Part shown: one piece after another, positions 26,699-35,017 of the stretch | Layout: each line of letters opens with the position of its first letter | How positions within the stretch are numbered: position 1 is the stretch's first letter | NCBI GenBank assembly: GCA_017623055.1 | Contig: JAGAPX010000001.1 | Coordinates: 1-51,648 of the forward strand | Source: Phascolarctobacterium sp. | GTDB taxonomy: Bacteria > Bacillota > Negativicutes > Acidaminococcales > Acidaminococcaceae | Reading direction: 5' to 3' | Length of the DNA stretch: 51,648 nt | Made by a program: the position numbers and the translations under genes | Notes under the pieces: generated by a model | Seen by the model: the letters and a program-made list of their open reading frames with translations, nothing else | Databases searched by the model: none | Told to the model about the DNA's origin: nothing

Positions 26699-27673
26699 TT
26701 AGTTTATACCTAAATGATAAATACGCATGAGGAACAAGCCAAAGGAAACCAAGGACAACGCCACGCTTGCACCGGTGAACACTGCCACGACCTTAGTTTC
26801 ACGCCAGCCACCTAATTCAAAATGATGGTGCAAGGGGCTCATTCTAAAGATGCGCTTACCTCCACTCAAACGGAAGTAGGTTACTTGAATAATAACCGAA
26901 GCAGCCTCCGCCACGTACACACCACCTAAAATTACAAGAAGCAGTTCCGTATTGGTCAACAGCGCCAAAGCTGCCACGCCACCGCCCAAAGCAAGGGAAC
27001 CTGTATCACCCATGAACACCTTTGCCGGATAACGGTTAAAGAGCAAGAAGCCAAGGCACGCACCGGTCATAGCATAAGCAAAGCCACCCAAACCATTAGC
27101 ACCCAAAGTAATAAAGCCAAAAGTCAAAGTTACAGGAATAGTTACGCTGGCAGCCAAGCCATCCAGACCATCAGTAAGGTTTACCGCATTGGTAGTACCC
27201 ACCAAAAGCAGGAACGCCAGCACATAGTAGAACCAGCCCAAGTCAAAGATGACATCCACACCGGGAATCCACACAGTAGTACTTTTAATGTAGTGTTCTG
27301 CGTAGTAAACGTAAGCACCGGCAAGAGCAAATTGCATCAACAGCTTTTGCAGTGCAGTCAAACCAAGGTTACGCTTCATAACAACCTTGATATAATCGTC
27401 AATAAAACCAATCACACCGTGACCAAGTATCAGCACCAAGGCAATCAACACTTGAGGAGTCAAATCTCCCCAGATTACCAAGGACACTACGATGGCAGTG
27501 ATAATCATAATACCGCCCATGGTAGGAGTGCCACTTTTCTTTTGGTGGCTTTCTGGACCACAGCCACGAATGCTTTGTCCAAATTTTAATCTGTGCAAAA
27601 AAGGAATCAAGAACGGACCCATTACTGCGCACACAGTAAAAGCCGTAATCAAAATCAAAAGTTCAGAACTCAT
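26699..27673 (-). CDS. mraY: Phospho-MurNAc-pentapeptide transferase
   Basis: 324 residues from the ATG at 27673, which follows GGGGGAA by 5 nt; the seven codons above it are not needed. Integral membrane enzyme with about ten hydrophobic segments that makes lipid I from UDP-MurNAc-pentapeptide and undecaprenyl phosphate. Signatures: KKSGTPTMGG, NAVNLTDGLDGLA, FMGDTGSLALGG and the cytoplasmic SPLHHHFELGGW loop. It sits between murF and murD. Confidence 0.97.
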   Translation of the reverse strand: MSSELLILITAFTVCAVMGPFLIPFLHRLKFGQSIRGCGPESHQKKSGTPTMGGIMIITAIVVSLVIWGDLTPQVLIALVLILGHGVIGFIDDYIKVVMKRNLGLTALQKLLMQFALAGAYVYYAEHYIKSTTVWIPGVDVIFDLGWFYYVLAFLLLVGTTNAVNLTDGLDGLAASVTIPVTLTFGFITLGANGLGGFAYAMTGACLGFLLFNRYPAKVFMGDTGSLALGGGVAALALLTNTELLLVILGGVYVAEAASVIIQVTYFRLSGGKRIFRMSPLHHHFELGGWRETKVVAVFTGASVALSLVSFGLFLMRIYHLGIN

Positions 27674-27696
27674 TACAGTTCCCCCAAGCATCAAAT

Positions 27697-29064
27697 TTAT
27701 TTAAACAGCTCCAACATTTTATCCACTTGCATGGAGTGAGAGCCTTTCAGCAAAATAATATCGCCTGCATTGGCAATGGTACGCAGTACATTGGCAGCCT
27801 CGTGCCTATCTGCGCAATGCTGTACGTTACCGCCCAGCTTCTTCGCTTCATCAGAAATATACGCCGCCTCGTCACCATAGGTCAAGATAAAGTCAGTGCC
27901 ATTTTCCACTGCCCATTTACCTACACGACGATGACCATCCTCAGAGATCGCACCCAGCTCCAACATATCAGCTAAAACTGCAATGGTGCGAGCATTTTTC
28001 GCTGCCTTCTTAGCTTCTGCCAAGGTTTTCAGGGCTGCTTCCATAGAGGCAGGACTTGCATTGTAAGCATCGTTGATAAAGGTAATATCGCCAATGTAGA
28101 TAATCTCTTGACGACTACCAGTTAAGCGGGCAGTTGCCAAAGCCTTAACACTTTCTTCCAAAGTTACGCCATAGCAAGCAGCACCAGCGATTGCGCTCAA
28201 TGCGTTGTAAACATTGTGCTCACCAATCAATTGCAGTTTCACTTGAACCGCTTTGCCAGTTACCTTTTCAGTGCAGGTAAAGGTAGTGCCTAAACCAGTA
28301 GTAACAATGTCACTACCTCTGTAGTCGCAAGCTTCGCTCAAGCCAAAGAACACAACCTTAGCCTTGGTCTTGCTAGCCGCAGCCACAACGTACTCATTAT
28401 CACCGTTCAACACTGCAAAGCCGTTAGCAGGCAAATTCTCTACAATCTCACCTTTAGCCTTGCCAATATTTTCCATACTGCCCAAAAGCTCCATGTGGGT
28501 TTCGCCCACGTTGGAAATAAGACCACTGTCGGGCTCTGCAATCTCGCACAGCTCTGCGATTTGTCCCAAGCCACGCATACCCATTTCCACAACGGCAATG
28601 TCCGTATCAGCAGTAATGTTCAGCAAAGTTTTGGGCAAGCCAATCTCATTGTTAAAATTACCTTGAGTTTTTACTACATTATATTTAGCACCTAAACAAG
28701 CTGCCAGTAAATCCTTAGTAGAAGTCTTACCATTGGAGCCTGTAATAGCAAACACTTTTAAATCAGCAAAGCTTCTGCGGTAAGCGCGGGCGATTTCTTG
28801 GAACGCCTTTAAGGTGTTGGATACTTTAAACACTGCAACATCTTCCGGCAAACCTTCCACATCTTTAGAAACAAGCACACCAGTTGCGCCTAGCTCCACT
28901 GCTTTTGCGCAGTAGTTATGACCATCAAAAGTTTCACCGCTAAAAGCAACGAACAGTTCCCCTGCCTTCACCGCACGAGAATCCGTAGTCAAACCGGTAA
29001 ACTCAATATTTTCTCCAGTATATTCTGCATTGGTTGCGCTAACAATCAATTTAGCATCAATCAT
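27697..29064 (-). CDS. murF: UDP-MurNAc-tripeptide--D-Ala-D-Ala ligase
   Basis: 455 residues. Attaches D-Ala-D-Ala to the UDP-MurNAc-tripeptide. The N-terminal domain has TGLTTDSRAVKAGELFVAF and DGHNYCAKAVELGATGVLVS; the P-loop is AITGSNGKTSTKDLL; later VVEMGMRGLGQIAEL and INDAYNASPASMEAAL match MurF. It overlaps murE by one base (TAATG). Confidence 0.97.
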   Translation of the reverse strand: MIDAKLIVSATNAEYTGENIEFTGLTTDSRAVKAGELFVAFSGETFDGHNYCAKAVELGATGVLVSKDVEGLPEDVAVFKVSNTLKAFQEIARAYRRSFADLKVFAITGSNGKTSTKDLLAACLGAKYNVVKTQGNFNNEIGLPKTLLNITADTDIAVVEMGMRGLGQIAELCEIAEPDSGLISNVGETHMELLGSMENIGKAKGEIVENLPANGFAVLNGDNEYVVAAASKTKAKVVFFGLSEACDYRGSDIVTTGLGTTFTCTEKVTGKAVQVKLQLIGEHNVYNALSAIAGAACYGVTLEESVKALATARLTGSRQEIIYIGDITFINDAYNASPASMEAALKTLAEAKKAAKNARTIAVLADMLELGAISEDGHRRVGKWAVENGTDFILTYGDEAAYISDEAKKLGGNVQHCADRHEAANVLRTIANAGDIILLKGSHSMQVDKMLELFK

Positions 29065-30557
29065 TATTTTTCACTCCAATATTCCAAAACCACTTCACGG
29101 TCGTCAAAATGAATGGTTCTGTCCTTTAAGATTTGGTAGTTCTCGTGTCCCTTGCCTGCAATCATAATTACATCATCTGCTTCTGCATTGGCAAGTACAT
29201 ATTCAATAGCCTCACGTCTGTCGCTGATGCGGTAAACCTCTTTGCCCGCAGGAACATCTTGCAAAGCTACGAAGATTTGGTCAATAATTTTTTCCGGGTC
29301 TTCGGTACGGGGGTTGTCAGAAGTAACAACAACCTTATCCGCCAGTTCCAGAGCGATACCGCCCATGATGGGACGTTTTTTGTTGTCGCGGTCACCACCG
29401 CAACCAAAGATTGCCCACAGCTTACCTTTGGTAATACTACGAGCGGTCTTTAAAACATTGTCCAAACCGTCGGGAGTGTGAGCGTAGTCTACGATTACCG
29501 TGTAGGGTTGACCAGCTTCTACAAGTTGGAAGCGACCGGGAACACCGTCAAAACCGTTGAGCACGTCGCAGATAATTTCCTTATCCACCTTTTCAGCAAG
29601 GAGGCAAGCTACTGCGCTCATTACGTTATACACGTTGAACTCGCCGGTAATCTTTAAGTTCAGATTCATTTCGCCCACAGGAGTTGCCAGCTGCAAAGCC
29701 ATTTCTTTTGCCTGTACGTCAAAGGAGATGGGGTAAATATCATTGTCGTGACCTTTACCGTAGGTTAAGCAGTTCACTTTAGTACGAGCCTTGATGATTT
29801 CACTGGAAGCATCGTCCATATTGAACACTGCGTTTTTATTTTCTTTAGTGCCATTTGCCAAGCCTTCGAACAGCAGGCTCTTGGCATCACGATAATTTTC
29901 AATAGTTTTGTGGAAGTCCAAATGGTCTTGGGTAATGTTGGTCAAAACTGCGCAATCATATTCACAACCTGCCACACGGTTCAAAACAAGAGCGTGACTG
30001 GAAACTTCCATGACAACGTAGTCACAGCCAGCATTCTTCATTGCGTAAAGAGCCTTTTGCAAATCCACCACGTCGGGAGTAGTGTTGTGAGCTTCGGTCA
30101 CTTTGTCCTCAATCATAATGTTGATAGTACCAATCAAGCCCACCTTATAGCCTGCGCGACGCAGAACAGTGCGGATGATGTTGGTAGTAGTAGTTTTGCC
30201 ATTGGTACCAGTGATGCCAAGCATACGCATATTTTTACCGGGGTAATCGTAAAAATAAGGAACAACAGCTTCCATTGCCTTACGAGTATCCGGAACAACA
30301 AGGAGAGTTACGCCCTCAGGGATTTCTTCAGGAACATCCTCCACCAACGCAGCAACAGCACCCTTTTCTACAGCCATCTGCAAAAATTTATGACCATCAA
30401 CGGTTGCACCCTTCAAGCAGATGAACAGGCTACCTTCCTCTACGACGCGGGAGTCTGCAGTAATATCGGTAATAATTTTATCGTCAGCGCCTAAAACTTG
30501 TACTTGGCGCACTTCTTCTATGATTTTATCGATAATTAAGGTTAATTGTTTTTGCAT
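29064..30557 (-). CDS. murE: UDP-MurNAc-L-Ala-D-Glu--meso-DAP ligase
   Basis: 497 residues. Adds the third residue of the stem peptide. P-loop ITGTNGKTTTTNIIRTVL, then TTPDVVDLQKAL and VMEVSSHALVLNRV. The specificity loop reads TSDNPRTEDP: DNPR is the signature of meso-diaminopimelate-adding enzymes, so the wall should be DAP-type. It directly follows ftsL in gene order, without the usual ftsI/spoVD between them, and it seems to have its own promoter and a leader hairpin. Confidence 0.97.
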   Translation of the reverse strand: MQKQLTLIIDKIIEEVRQVQVLGADDKIITDITADSRVVEEGSLFICLKGATVDGHKFLQMAVEKGAVAALVEDVPEEIPEGVTLLVVPDTRKAMEAVVPYFYDYPGKNMRMLGITGTNGKTTTTNIIRTVLRRAGYKVGLIGTINIMIEDKVTEAHNTTPDVVDLQKALYAMKNAGCDYVVMEVSSHALVLNRVAGCEYDCAVLTNITQDHLDFHKTIENYRDAKSLLFEGLANGTKENKNAVFNMDDASSEIIKARTKVNCLTYGKGHDNDIYPISFDVQAKEMALQLATPVGEMNLNLKITGEFNVYNVMSAVACLLAEKVDKEIICDVLNGFDGVPGRFQLVEAGQPYTVIVDYAHTPDGLDNVLKTARSITKGKLWAIFGCGGDRDNKKRPIMGGIALELADKVVVTSDNPRTEDPEKIIDQIFVALQDVPAGKEVYRISDRREAIEYVLANAEADDVIMIAGKGHENYQILKDRTIHFDDREVVLEYWSEK

Positions 30558-30579
30558 AACATTACCTCCAAAAGTGAAA

Positions 30580-30600
30580 GAGCAGCCAAAAGGCTGCCTC
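30580..30600 (-). terminator. Terminator-like hairpin between ftsL and murE
   Basis: Minus strand: AGGCAGCC, loop TTTT, GGCTGCT (one bulged base), followed by CTTTCACTTTT. It could end the mraZ-rsmH-ftsL transcript, or act as a leader hairpin of the murE transcript, since it lies between the murE promoter and start. Confidence 0.5.
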
Positions 30601-30617
30601 TCTAAAATCTTATAAAA

Positions 30618-30626
30618 ATTATATCA
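30618..30626 (-). promoter_or_regulatory. Candidate extended -10 promoter for murE
   Basis: Minus strand TGATATAAT: a perfect -10 hexamer (30618-30623) with a TGn extension. No good -35 is visible, as is common for extended -10 promoters. It lies in the gap after the ftsL stop; the start is predicted near 30611. Confidence 0.55.
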
Positions 30627-30649
30627 CAAAGACTGCTAAAAGGCTACGC

Positions 30650-31057
30650 TTATTTGCTTGCTAAAACGGTGGGACCATTATAATTTTTCGCCACGCCTGC
30701 TTTAACGTAAATATTGCTACGCGCCACGCTCATACCCAATTCTCTTTCTGCAAAGCGGATCACACGACCGGGACCTTTAAGCTGCTCTACTTCAATTTTT
30801 AATTCATTATTCTTATTGATAAGTCTTGTTTCCTGACGTTGCAAAGCAATGATTTCATTACCATAATGCACCACATCAGAGCTACGCCAAACGGAATACA
30901 TATAAGTTGCTAAAACCACTGTTGCTACAACCATAACTCGACGACGTAAAAGTTTATGTCTGTCAGCCTTCCTCTGCTGTTGGCGTATCTGAACTTCTTC
31001 AATTGTATATTGCTGTTGCTCTTGCCATACAGCGTTGTCTAACTTCCTTGCTAACAT
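30650..31057 (-). CDS. ftsL: FtsL-like cell division protein
   Basis: 135 residues. Basic cytoplasmic part (residues 1-40, QQRKADRHKLLRRR), one membrane segment (about 41-58, VMVVATVVLATYMYSVW), then a periplasmic coiled coil (EIIALQRQETRLINKNNELK), ending with RVIRFAERELGMS, the conserved end of the FtsL/DivIC family. Sequence similarity in this family is weak; the call rests on this topology and on its place between rsmH and murE. It should join FtsQ in the divisome. Confidence 0.82.
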   Translation of the reverse strand: MLARKLDNAVWQEQQQYTIEEVQIRQQQRKADRHKLLRRRVMVVATVVLATYMYSVWRSSDVVHYGNEIIALQRQETRLINKNNELKIEVEQLKGPGRVIRFAERELGMSVARSNIYVKAGVAKNYNGPTVLASK

Positions 31058-31080
31058 TTACTTTACGTATCCTTATATCC

Positions 31081-32013
31081 TTAAATTTTAATTGCGTATC
31101 TTAATCTTGCGCTTCTGGAGCGAGGATTTTCTTCAACTTCCTCTTTGCTGGGAGTAATGTTTCCTACCTTCTTCAGTAGCGGTTTCTTACCACACACGCA
31201 CACCGGCAACTGGGGTGGACAGGTACAGCCCTTCGACAATCTCGCAAAGGTTTGCTTAATAATCCTATCTTCCAAGGAGTGGAAGGTAATAACACCAATG
31301 CGACCACCGCTTTTTAAGCGTTCCACTGCGGTAATCATAGTCTGTTCCAAAATGCCAAGTTCATTATTTACTTCAATGCGAATGGCTTGGAATGTTCTCT
31401 TAGCAGGATGGGGTCCATCAATGCGCGCTCCCTTGGGAATCGCCTTCTTGATAATGTCCACCAGTTGATAAGTTGTAGTGATGGGAGCGTTCTTACGCTC
31501 GTTGACAATGAACTGAGCAATACGCTTACTCCAACGCTCTTCGCCATATTTATAGATAAGCTCTGCCAGCTCGTCTTCTTTGTAATTATTAACAATGTAC
31601 TCTGCATCCAGCTTGGCATCCTTATTCATACGCATATCCAAAGGGCCATCGTGCATATAAGAGAAGCCACGTTCCGGAGTATCAAGTTGATAGCTGGAGA
31701 CACCTAAATCGAAAAAGATACCGTCTATTTCATCAATGCCCATGCTGTCCAGCACGTCTGCAAAATCCCTAAAATTAGATTTGGCAACTGCTGTCCTGCA
31801 GGTGAACTTGTCTAACAAGCGTTCACTTGCGGCAGCAATGGCATCATCGTCTTGGTCAATGCCTAAAAGCAAGCCGTCCTTTTCCAGCTGGGAAGCAAAG
31901 CCTCTGCTATGACCAGCACCACCCATAGTGCAGTCAACGTAGATACCGTTTTTATCTGTAATCAGAAAGTCTACACTTTCATTGAATAAAATACTTACAT
32001 GTTTAAATTCCAT
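31081..32013 (-). CDS. rsmH: 16S rRNA (cytosine1402-N4)-methyltransferase
   Basis: 310 residues. SAM motif [19 protein letters not shown] at about residues 26-44; [22 protein letters not shown] is the family signature (split here: [14 protein letters not shown] and TPERGFSY). Also [15 protein letters not shown] and [13 protein letters not shown]. Methylates C1402 in the ribosomal decoding centre. Second gene of the dcw cluster, 12 bp after mraZ. Confidence 0.97.
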   Translation of the reverse strand: MEFKHVSILFNESVDFLITDKNGIYVDCTMGGAGHSRGFASQLEKDGLLLGIDQDDDAIAAASERLLDKFTCRTAVAKSNFRDFADVLDSMGIDEIDGIFFDLGVSSYQLDTPERGFSYMHDGPLDMRMNKDAKLDAEYIVNNYKEDELAELIYKYGEERWSKRIAQFIVNERKNAPITTTYQLVDIIKKAIPKGARIDGPHPAKRTFQAIRIEVNNELGILEQTMITAVERLKSGGRIGVITFHSLEDRIIKQTFARLSKGCTCPPQLPVCVCGKKPLLKKVGNITPSKEEVEENPRSRSARLRYAIKI

Positions 32014-32025
32014 TGTAACCGCCTA

Positions 32026-32457
32026 TTAGATACCCAAGTCTGCCAGCTGTTCAGCCAGTTCGTTAACGTCTTCCGCACTTTCTTCATTGTATGCATTCCA
32101 CTTAGCAGCGTCCCAAATTTCGGCTCTACTGCCTACTCCAACGATAATTGCGTTTTTCTCCAAGCCTGCGTAAGCACGCAAGTTTGCCGGAATAAGCACC
32201 CTGCCTTGTTTGTCGCACTCACCCTCGCAAGCACCGCTAAAGAAGAAGCGGGCAAAATCGCGGGCATTTTTACGACTCATAGGCAAACCGGTAAGCTTAG
32301 CTTCCAAAATGTGCCATTGTTCCATATCGTAAACGAAAAGGCAACCATCAAGACCTTTGGTAATAATAAACTTGTTACCTAAACTTTCGCGGAGCTTCGC
32401 GGGCATAGCAAGGCGTCCTTTAATGTCTAAGGTATGTTCATATTCACCTAATAACAT
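32026..32457 (-). CDS. mraZ: MraZ transcriptional regulator
   Basis: 143 residues from the ATG at 32457, with AAGGTGG 7 nt upstream. MLLGEYEHTLDIKGRLAMPAKLRE starts the first SpoVT/AbrB-like half (written here as MLLGEYEHTL, then DIKGRLAMPAKLRE); the second half has CDKQGRVLIPANLRAYAGL. Each half carries the DxKGR/DxQGR DNA-contact motif. By family it forms a ring that binds repeats in the dcw promoter and represses the cluster. Three matching repeats lie directly upstream. First gene of the dcw cluster. Confidence 0.97.
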   Translation of the reverse strand: MLLGEYEHTLDIKGRLAMPAKLRESLGNKFIITKGLDGCLFVYDMEQWHILEAKLTGLPMSRKNARDFARFFFSGACEGECDKQGRVLIPANLRAYAGLEKNAIIVGVGSRAEIWDAAKWNAYNEESAEDVNELAEQLADLGI

Positions 32458-32462
32458 CTTGA

Positions 32463-32492
32463 CACCACCTTTCACCACTTCACACCACTTTT
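32463..32492 (-). promoter_or_regulatory. MraZ operator: three 10-bp direct repeats
   Basis: The minus strand carries GTGG three times at an exact 10-bp period (plus-strand CCAC at 32465, 32475 and 32485) within AAAAGTGG-TGTG-AAGTGG-TGAA-AGGTGG. Known MraZ boxes are short GTG-containing repeats at this period. The operator lies between the -10 and the ATG and overlaps the SD of mraZ. Confidence 0.8.
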
Positions 32493-32496
32493 CTCC

Positions 32497-32525
32497 ATTA
32501 TACAGACTTTTTTCACAAAAAACAA
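32497..32525 (-). promoter_or_regulatory. mraZ promoter
   Basis: Minus strand: -10 TATAAT (32497-32502), weak -35 TTGTTT (32520-32525), 17-bp spacing. Transcription should start near 32490, inside the first MraZ repeat. Confidence 0.65.
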
Positions 32526-32563
32526 TAGTCCACTTTTAGATTGTGTGAATTTTTTACCTATCG

Positions 32564-32579
32564 CACAAAAATTTTTGTG
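32564..32579. promoter_or_regulatory. Perfect 16-bp palindrome between divergent promoters
   Basis: CACAAAAATTTTTGTG, fully symmetric. It lies upstream of both the mraZ promoter (minus) and the DUF1858 promoter (plus). Its centre is about 60 bp before the predicted plus-strand start and about 80 bp before the mraZ start. It is a candidate regulator site; the regulator is unknown and the motif is not the TGTTGC palindrome found near the Crp gene. Confidence 0.5.
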
Positions 32580-32596
32580 AAATTACTCCAGAGAAA

Positions 32597-32625
32597 TTGG
32601 CAAGCTGGCAAGGAAATGCTATAAT
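32597..32625 (+). promoter_or_regulatory. Promoter of the DUF1858 gene
   Basis: -35 TTGGCA (32597-32602), 17-bp spacer, -10 TATAAT (32620-32625). The leader is about 39 nt, with AAAGGAG before the ATG. Confidence 0.8.
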
Positions 32626-32670
32626 GTTACAAGGAAATTTTAAAAATTAACTACAAAGGAGTTTTGCATT

Positions 32671-32871
32671 ATGATTACTAAAGATACCGGCATCATTGAA
32701 GCTGTTCAAAATCATCCTGAAATTTTGCAAGTTTTTGCTGAATACGGTCTGGGCTGCGTAGGCTGCATGGCTGCTCGTTTCGAAACCTTGGAACAAGGTG
32801 CTGCTGCTCACGGCATTGACATCGACGAACTTGTTGCTGACCTGAATAAAGCAATCGCTGACAACAAATAA
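32671..32871 (+). CDS. DUF1858 small redox-disulfide protein
   Basis: 66 residues, the only plus-strand gene. It starts MITKDTGIIEAVQNHPEILQ and has the family's GLGCVGCMAARFETLEQGA with a Cys-x-x-Cys pair at about residues 29-32. The fold is a small helical domain related to the N-terminus of ScdA/RIC iron-sulfur repair proteins; close relatives are described as hybrid-cluster-protein-associated. A redox or NO-stress role is plausible but not shown here, and no hcp gene is in the window. It has its own strong promoter and a terminator. Confidence 0.9.
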   Translation: MITKDTGIIEAVQNHPEILQVFAEYGLGCVGCMAARFETLEQGAAAHGIDIDELVADLNKAIADNK

Positions 32872-32885
32872 TCTACTTAAAACAC

Positions 32886-32917
32886 AAAAGCTCCCACTCA
32901 ATAGAGTGGGAGCTTTT
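32886..32917. terminator. Bidirectional terminator between DUF1858 gene and recO
   Basis: AAAAGCTCCCACTC, loop AATA, GAGTGGGAGCTTTT: a perfect 14-bp stem with T tracts on both strands. It serves the plus-strand DUF1858 gene and the minus-strand operon ending with recO. Confidence 0.9.
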
Positions 32918-32958
32918 TGATTTTAAACAACTTCAATTCTTTCAAGCATATTTATTTT

Positions 32959-33696
32959 TCACATTCCCATCTGGGATAAAAAGCTTATACTGTTAAGCGG
33001 TTTATCCGTTTGGAACATTATAAATTTATAAAGGATGGCTTCCAGTTCCATCAAATCCCCACCCTTTATGGAAAAAGGTGCCGGATTTTGGAAGTCTAAA
33101 TTTTTAAGGTGTTTGAACAAGTTGGAAGTGCCAAGGCTAAATTTTTCTTCGCCACTTGGATTATGGCAATCTTTACAAATTGCACTGCCTTGCAGCGGGC
33201 TAAACCAAGCATCTTCTTCTCCGATGATGCAACCGCACACACCACAAGCTTCTACTTGTGGCAAAAGTCCTACCAATTCCAAAAGCTTTAGTGCAAAGGA
33301 AAGCACTACGATGCGAGGATTGCGCTCTCGTAAAAGCTTTAAGGTTTCTTCAAGCAGTTCATAAACTTCCGGCTGAGGCTGATGGTCCTCCGTAAAGATG
33401 GCTGTCAGCTCCGTGACAACTGCTGCGTAAGCCATCTGTTTGAAGTCAAAGGCTTGGGGCATTTCCAAAAGCTCACAGCTTTTTAATTTGTCAATGCGCT
33501 GACCTGCAATAACCTCCAAGCTCAACTGAGCGAAGGGCTGCAGTAAACGACCTGCTACATTCTTGGGATAACGTCCACCATAAACAATGAAGCGGATTTT
33601 TCCGTGTTCACGAGTAAAGCAGACCGCGTACTTATCCGCAGTCTGCCAGTTTTTCACATGTAATACAATTGCATCATCACGAAAATCATTACTCAT
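32959..33696 (-). CDS. recO: DNA repair protein RecO
   Basis: 245 residues from the ATG at 33696, with GGGAAG 6 nt upstream; a TTG seven codons earlier is possible. N-terminal OB fold (AIVLHVKNWQTADKYAVCFT, then KIRFIVYGGRY), a helical domain, and a Cys4 zinc site: CGVCG at about residues 143-147 and ICKDC near 170. It works with RecF/RecR to load RecA on SSB-coated DNA. It ends an operon of housekeeping genes, 27 bp after era. Confidence 0.93.
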   Translation of the reverse strand: MSNDFRDDAIVLHVKNWQTADKYAVCFTREHGKIRFIVYGGRYPKNVAGRLLQPFAQLSLEVIAGQRIDKLKSCELLEMPQAFDFKQMAYAAVVTELTAIFTEDHQPQPEVYELLEETLKLLRERNPRIVVLSFALKLLELVGLLPQVEACGVCGCIIGEEDAWFSPLQGSAICKDCHNPSGEEKFSLGTSNLFKHLKNLDFQNPAPFSIKGGDLMELEAILYKFIMFQTDKPLNSISFLSQMGM

Positions 33697-33723
33697 ACAG
33701 CACTTCCCACGCTTCAAAGCAGA

Positions 33724-34623
33724 TTAAAATTCCTTATAACCAAATTGCTTCAAAGCTTTATCTTTATTACGCCAGTCAGCTTTAACCTTTACCCACAGCT
33801 CCAAGAACACCTTGCACCCCAGCAAAGCTTCAATATCCCTACGAGCCTGTTGGCCAATCTTTTTCAGCAGGCTACCTTTAGCACCAATAACGATGCCCTT
33901 TTGAGAATCACGTTCTACGAAAATGGTAGCGCGAATATAAACGTCCTCGTTTTCGCGCACTTTGAACTCGTCAACTTCTACTGCAATGGAGTGAGGCACT
34001 TCGTCGCGGGTAGAAAGCAACACTTTTTCACGAATCATTTCCGCGGCAATAACACGTTCCGGTTGGTCGGTAATCATATCGTCGGGGAAATAGTCGGGGC
34101 CTTCAGGCAAATGTTTAGTGATTTCTTCCACCAAGCCGGGGAACTCTTTATCTTCAAGAGCAGAAACGGGTACAACAGCAGCAAAGTTGTACAAAGCAGT
34201 GTACTCATTGATGATGTTGAACAATTTGCTCTTATCTTGAAGCTTATCAATTTTATTGGCAACGAGGATTACAGGAGTCTTAACCTTTTGCAAAAGCTCG
34301 AGGATATAATTTTCGCCTGCACCACGTTTTTCGCTAACGTCAATTACAAAAAGAATAACGTCAACTTCCTTCAAGGTGCTTTCTGCAGTGCGTACCATGT
34401 ATTCGCCCAGCTTGTGGTGAGGCTTATGGATACCAGGAGTATCCAAGAACATAATTTGCGCATTATCAGTATTTAAAATGCACATGATTTTATTACGAGT
34501 GGTTTGGGGTCTGTCGGACATGATGGCAATTTTTTCACCAATCAAGCCATTGGTCAAGGTGGATTTGCCCACGTTAGGACGACCAACGATTGCCGCAAAA
34601 CCGGAATAATGCTTATCTATCAT
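33724..34623 (-). CDS. era: GTPase Era
   Basis: 299 residues, family length. G1 GRPNVGKSTLTNGLIG, G3 DTPGIHKPHH, G4 NKID and a C-terminal KH domain with IVIGAKGSLLKKIGQQAR, which binds the 3' end of 16S rRNA. It assists small-subunit assembly. Neighbours ybeY, phoH, cdd and recO are its usual partners in Firmicutes. Confidence 0.98.
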   Translation of the reverse strand: MIDKHYSGFAAIVGRPNVGKSTLTNGLIGEKIAIMSDRPQTTRNKIMCILNTDNAQIMFLDTPGIHKPHHKLGEYMVRTAESTLKEVDVILFVIDVSEKRGAGENYILELLQKVKTPVILVANKIDKLQDKSKLFNIINEYTALYNFAAVVPVSALEDKEFPGLVEEITKHLPEGPDYFPDDMITDQPERVIAAEMIREKVLLSTRDEVPHSIAVEVDEFKVRENEDVYIRATIFVERDSQKGIVIGAKGSLLKKIGQQARRDIEALLGCKVFLELWVKVKADWRNKDKALKQFGYKEF

Positions 34624-34639
34624 AATCAGCTCCTGTCAA

Positions 34640-35017
34640 TTACAAACTAAATCCATACGGCAGTAATTCTTCCAAGGTATATTCTTTTACGTCACCCTTT
34701 AAATTCGCCAAGATGATGCAGGGAACCTTGAACTCTGCCATTACCTGACGGCAAGCACCGCAGGGAGAAATGGGCTCTTCTGTATCGCCTACCACGCACA
34801 ACGCAGTGAACTCCCGCTCCCCTGCCCCAACAGCAGAAAAAAGTGCGTTCCGTTCCGCACACACGGTCAATCCATAGGATGCGTTTTCGATATTACAACC
34901 TGTATATATTTTACCGCTCTTTGCCAGCACTGCTGCTCCCACCAAAAATTTAGAATAAGGAGCGTAAGCGCGTTCCCTAGCAGAGAGGGCAGCGTTTAAT
35001 AATTCTTGTTTCATCAT
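34640..35017 (-). CDS. cdd: Cytidine deaminase
   Basis: 125 residues, the tetrameric type. Zn-dependent deamination of cytidine and deoxycytidine. The catalytic motif is CNIENASYGLTVCAERNA, with the zinc Cys and catalytic Glu in CAE; the second pair of zinc Cys is in PCGACRQVM. The start overlaps the ybeY stop (ATGA). Two adjacent ATG codons make the first residue uncertain by one. Confidence 0.96.
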   Translation of the reverse strand: MMKQELLNAALSARERAYAPYSKFLVGAAVLAKSGKIYTGCNIENASYGLTVCAERNALFSAVGAGEREFTALCVVGDTEEPISPCGACRQVMAEFKVPCIILANLKGDVKEYTLEELLPYGFSL

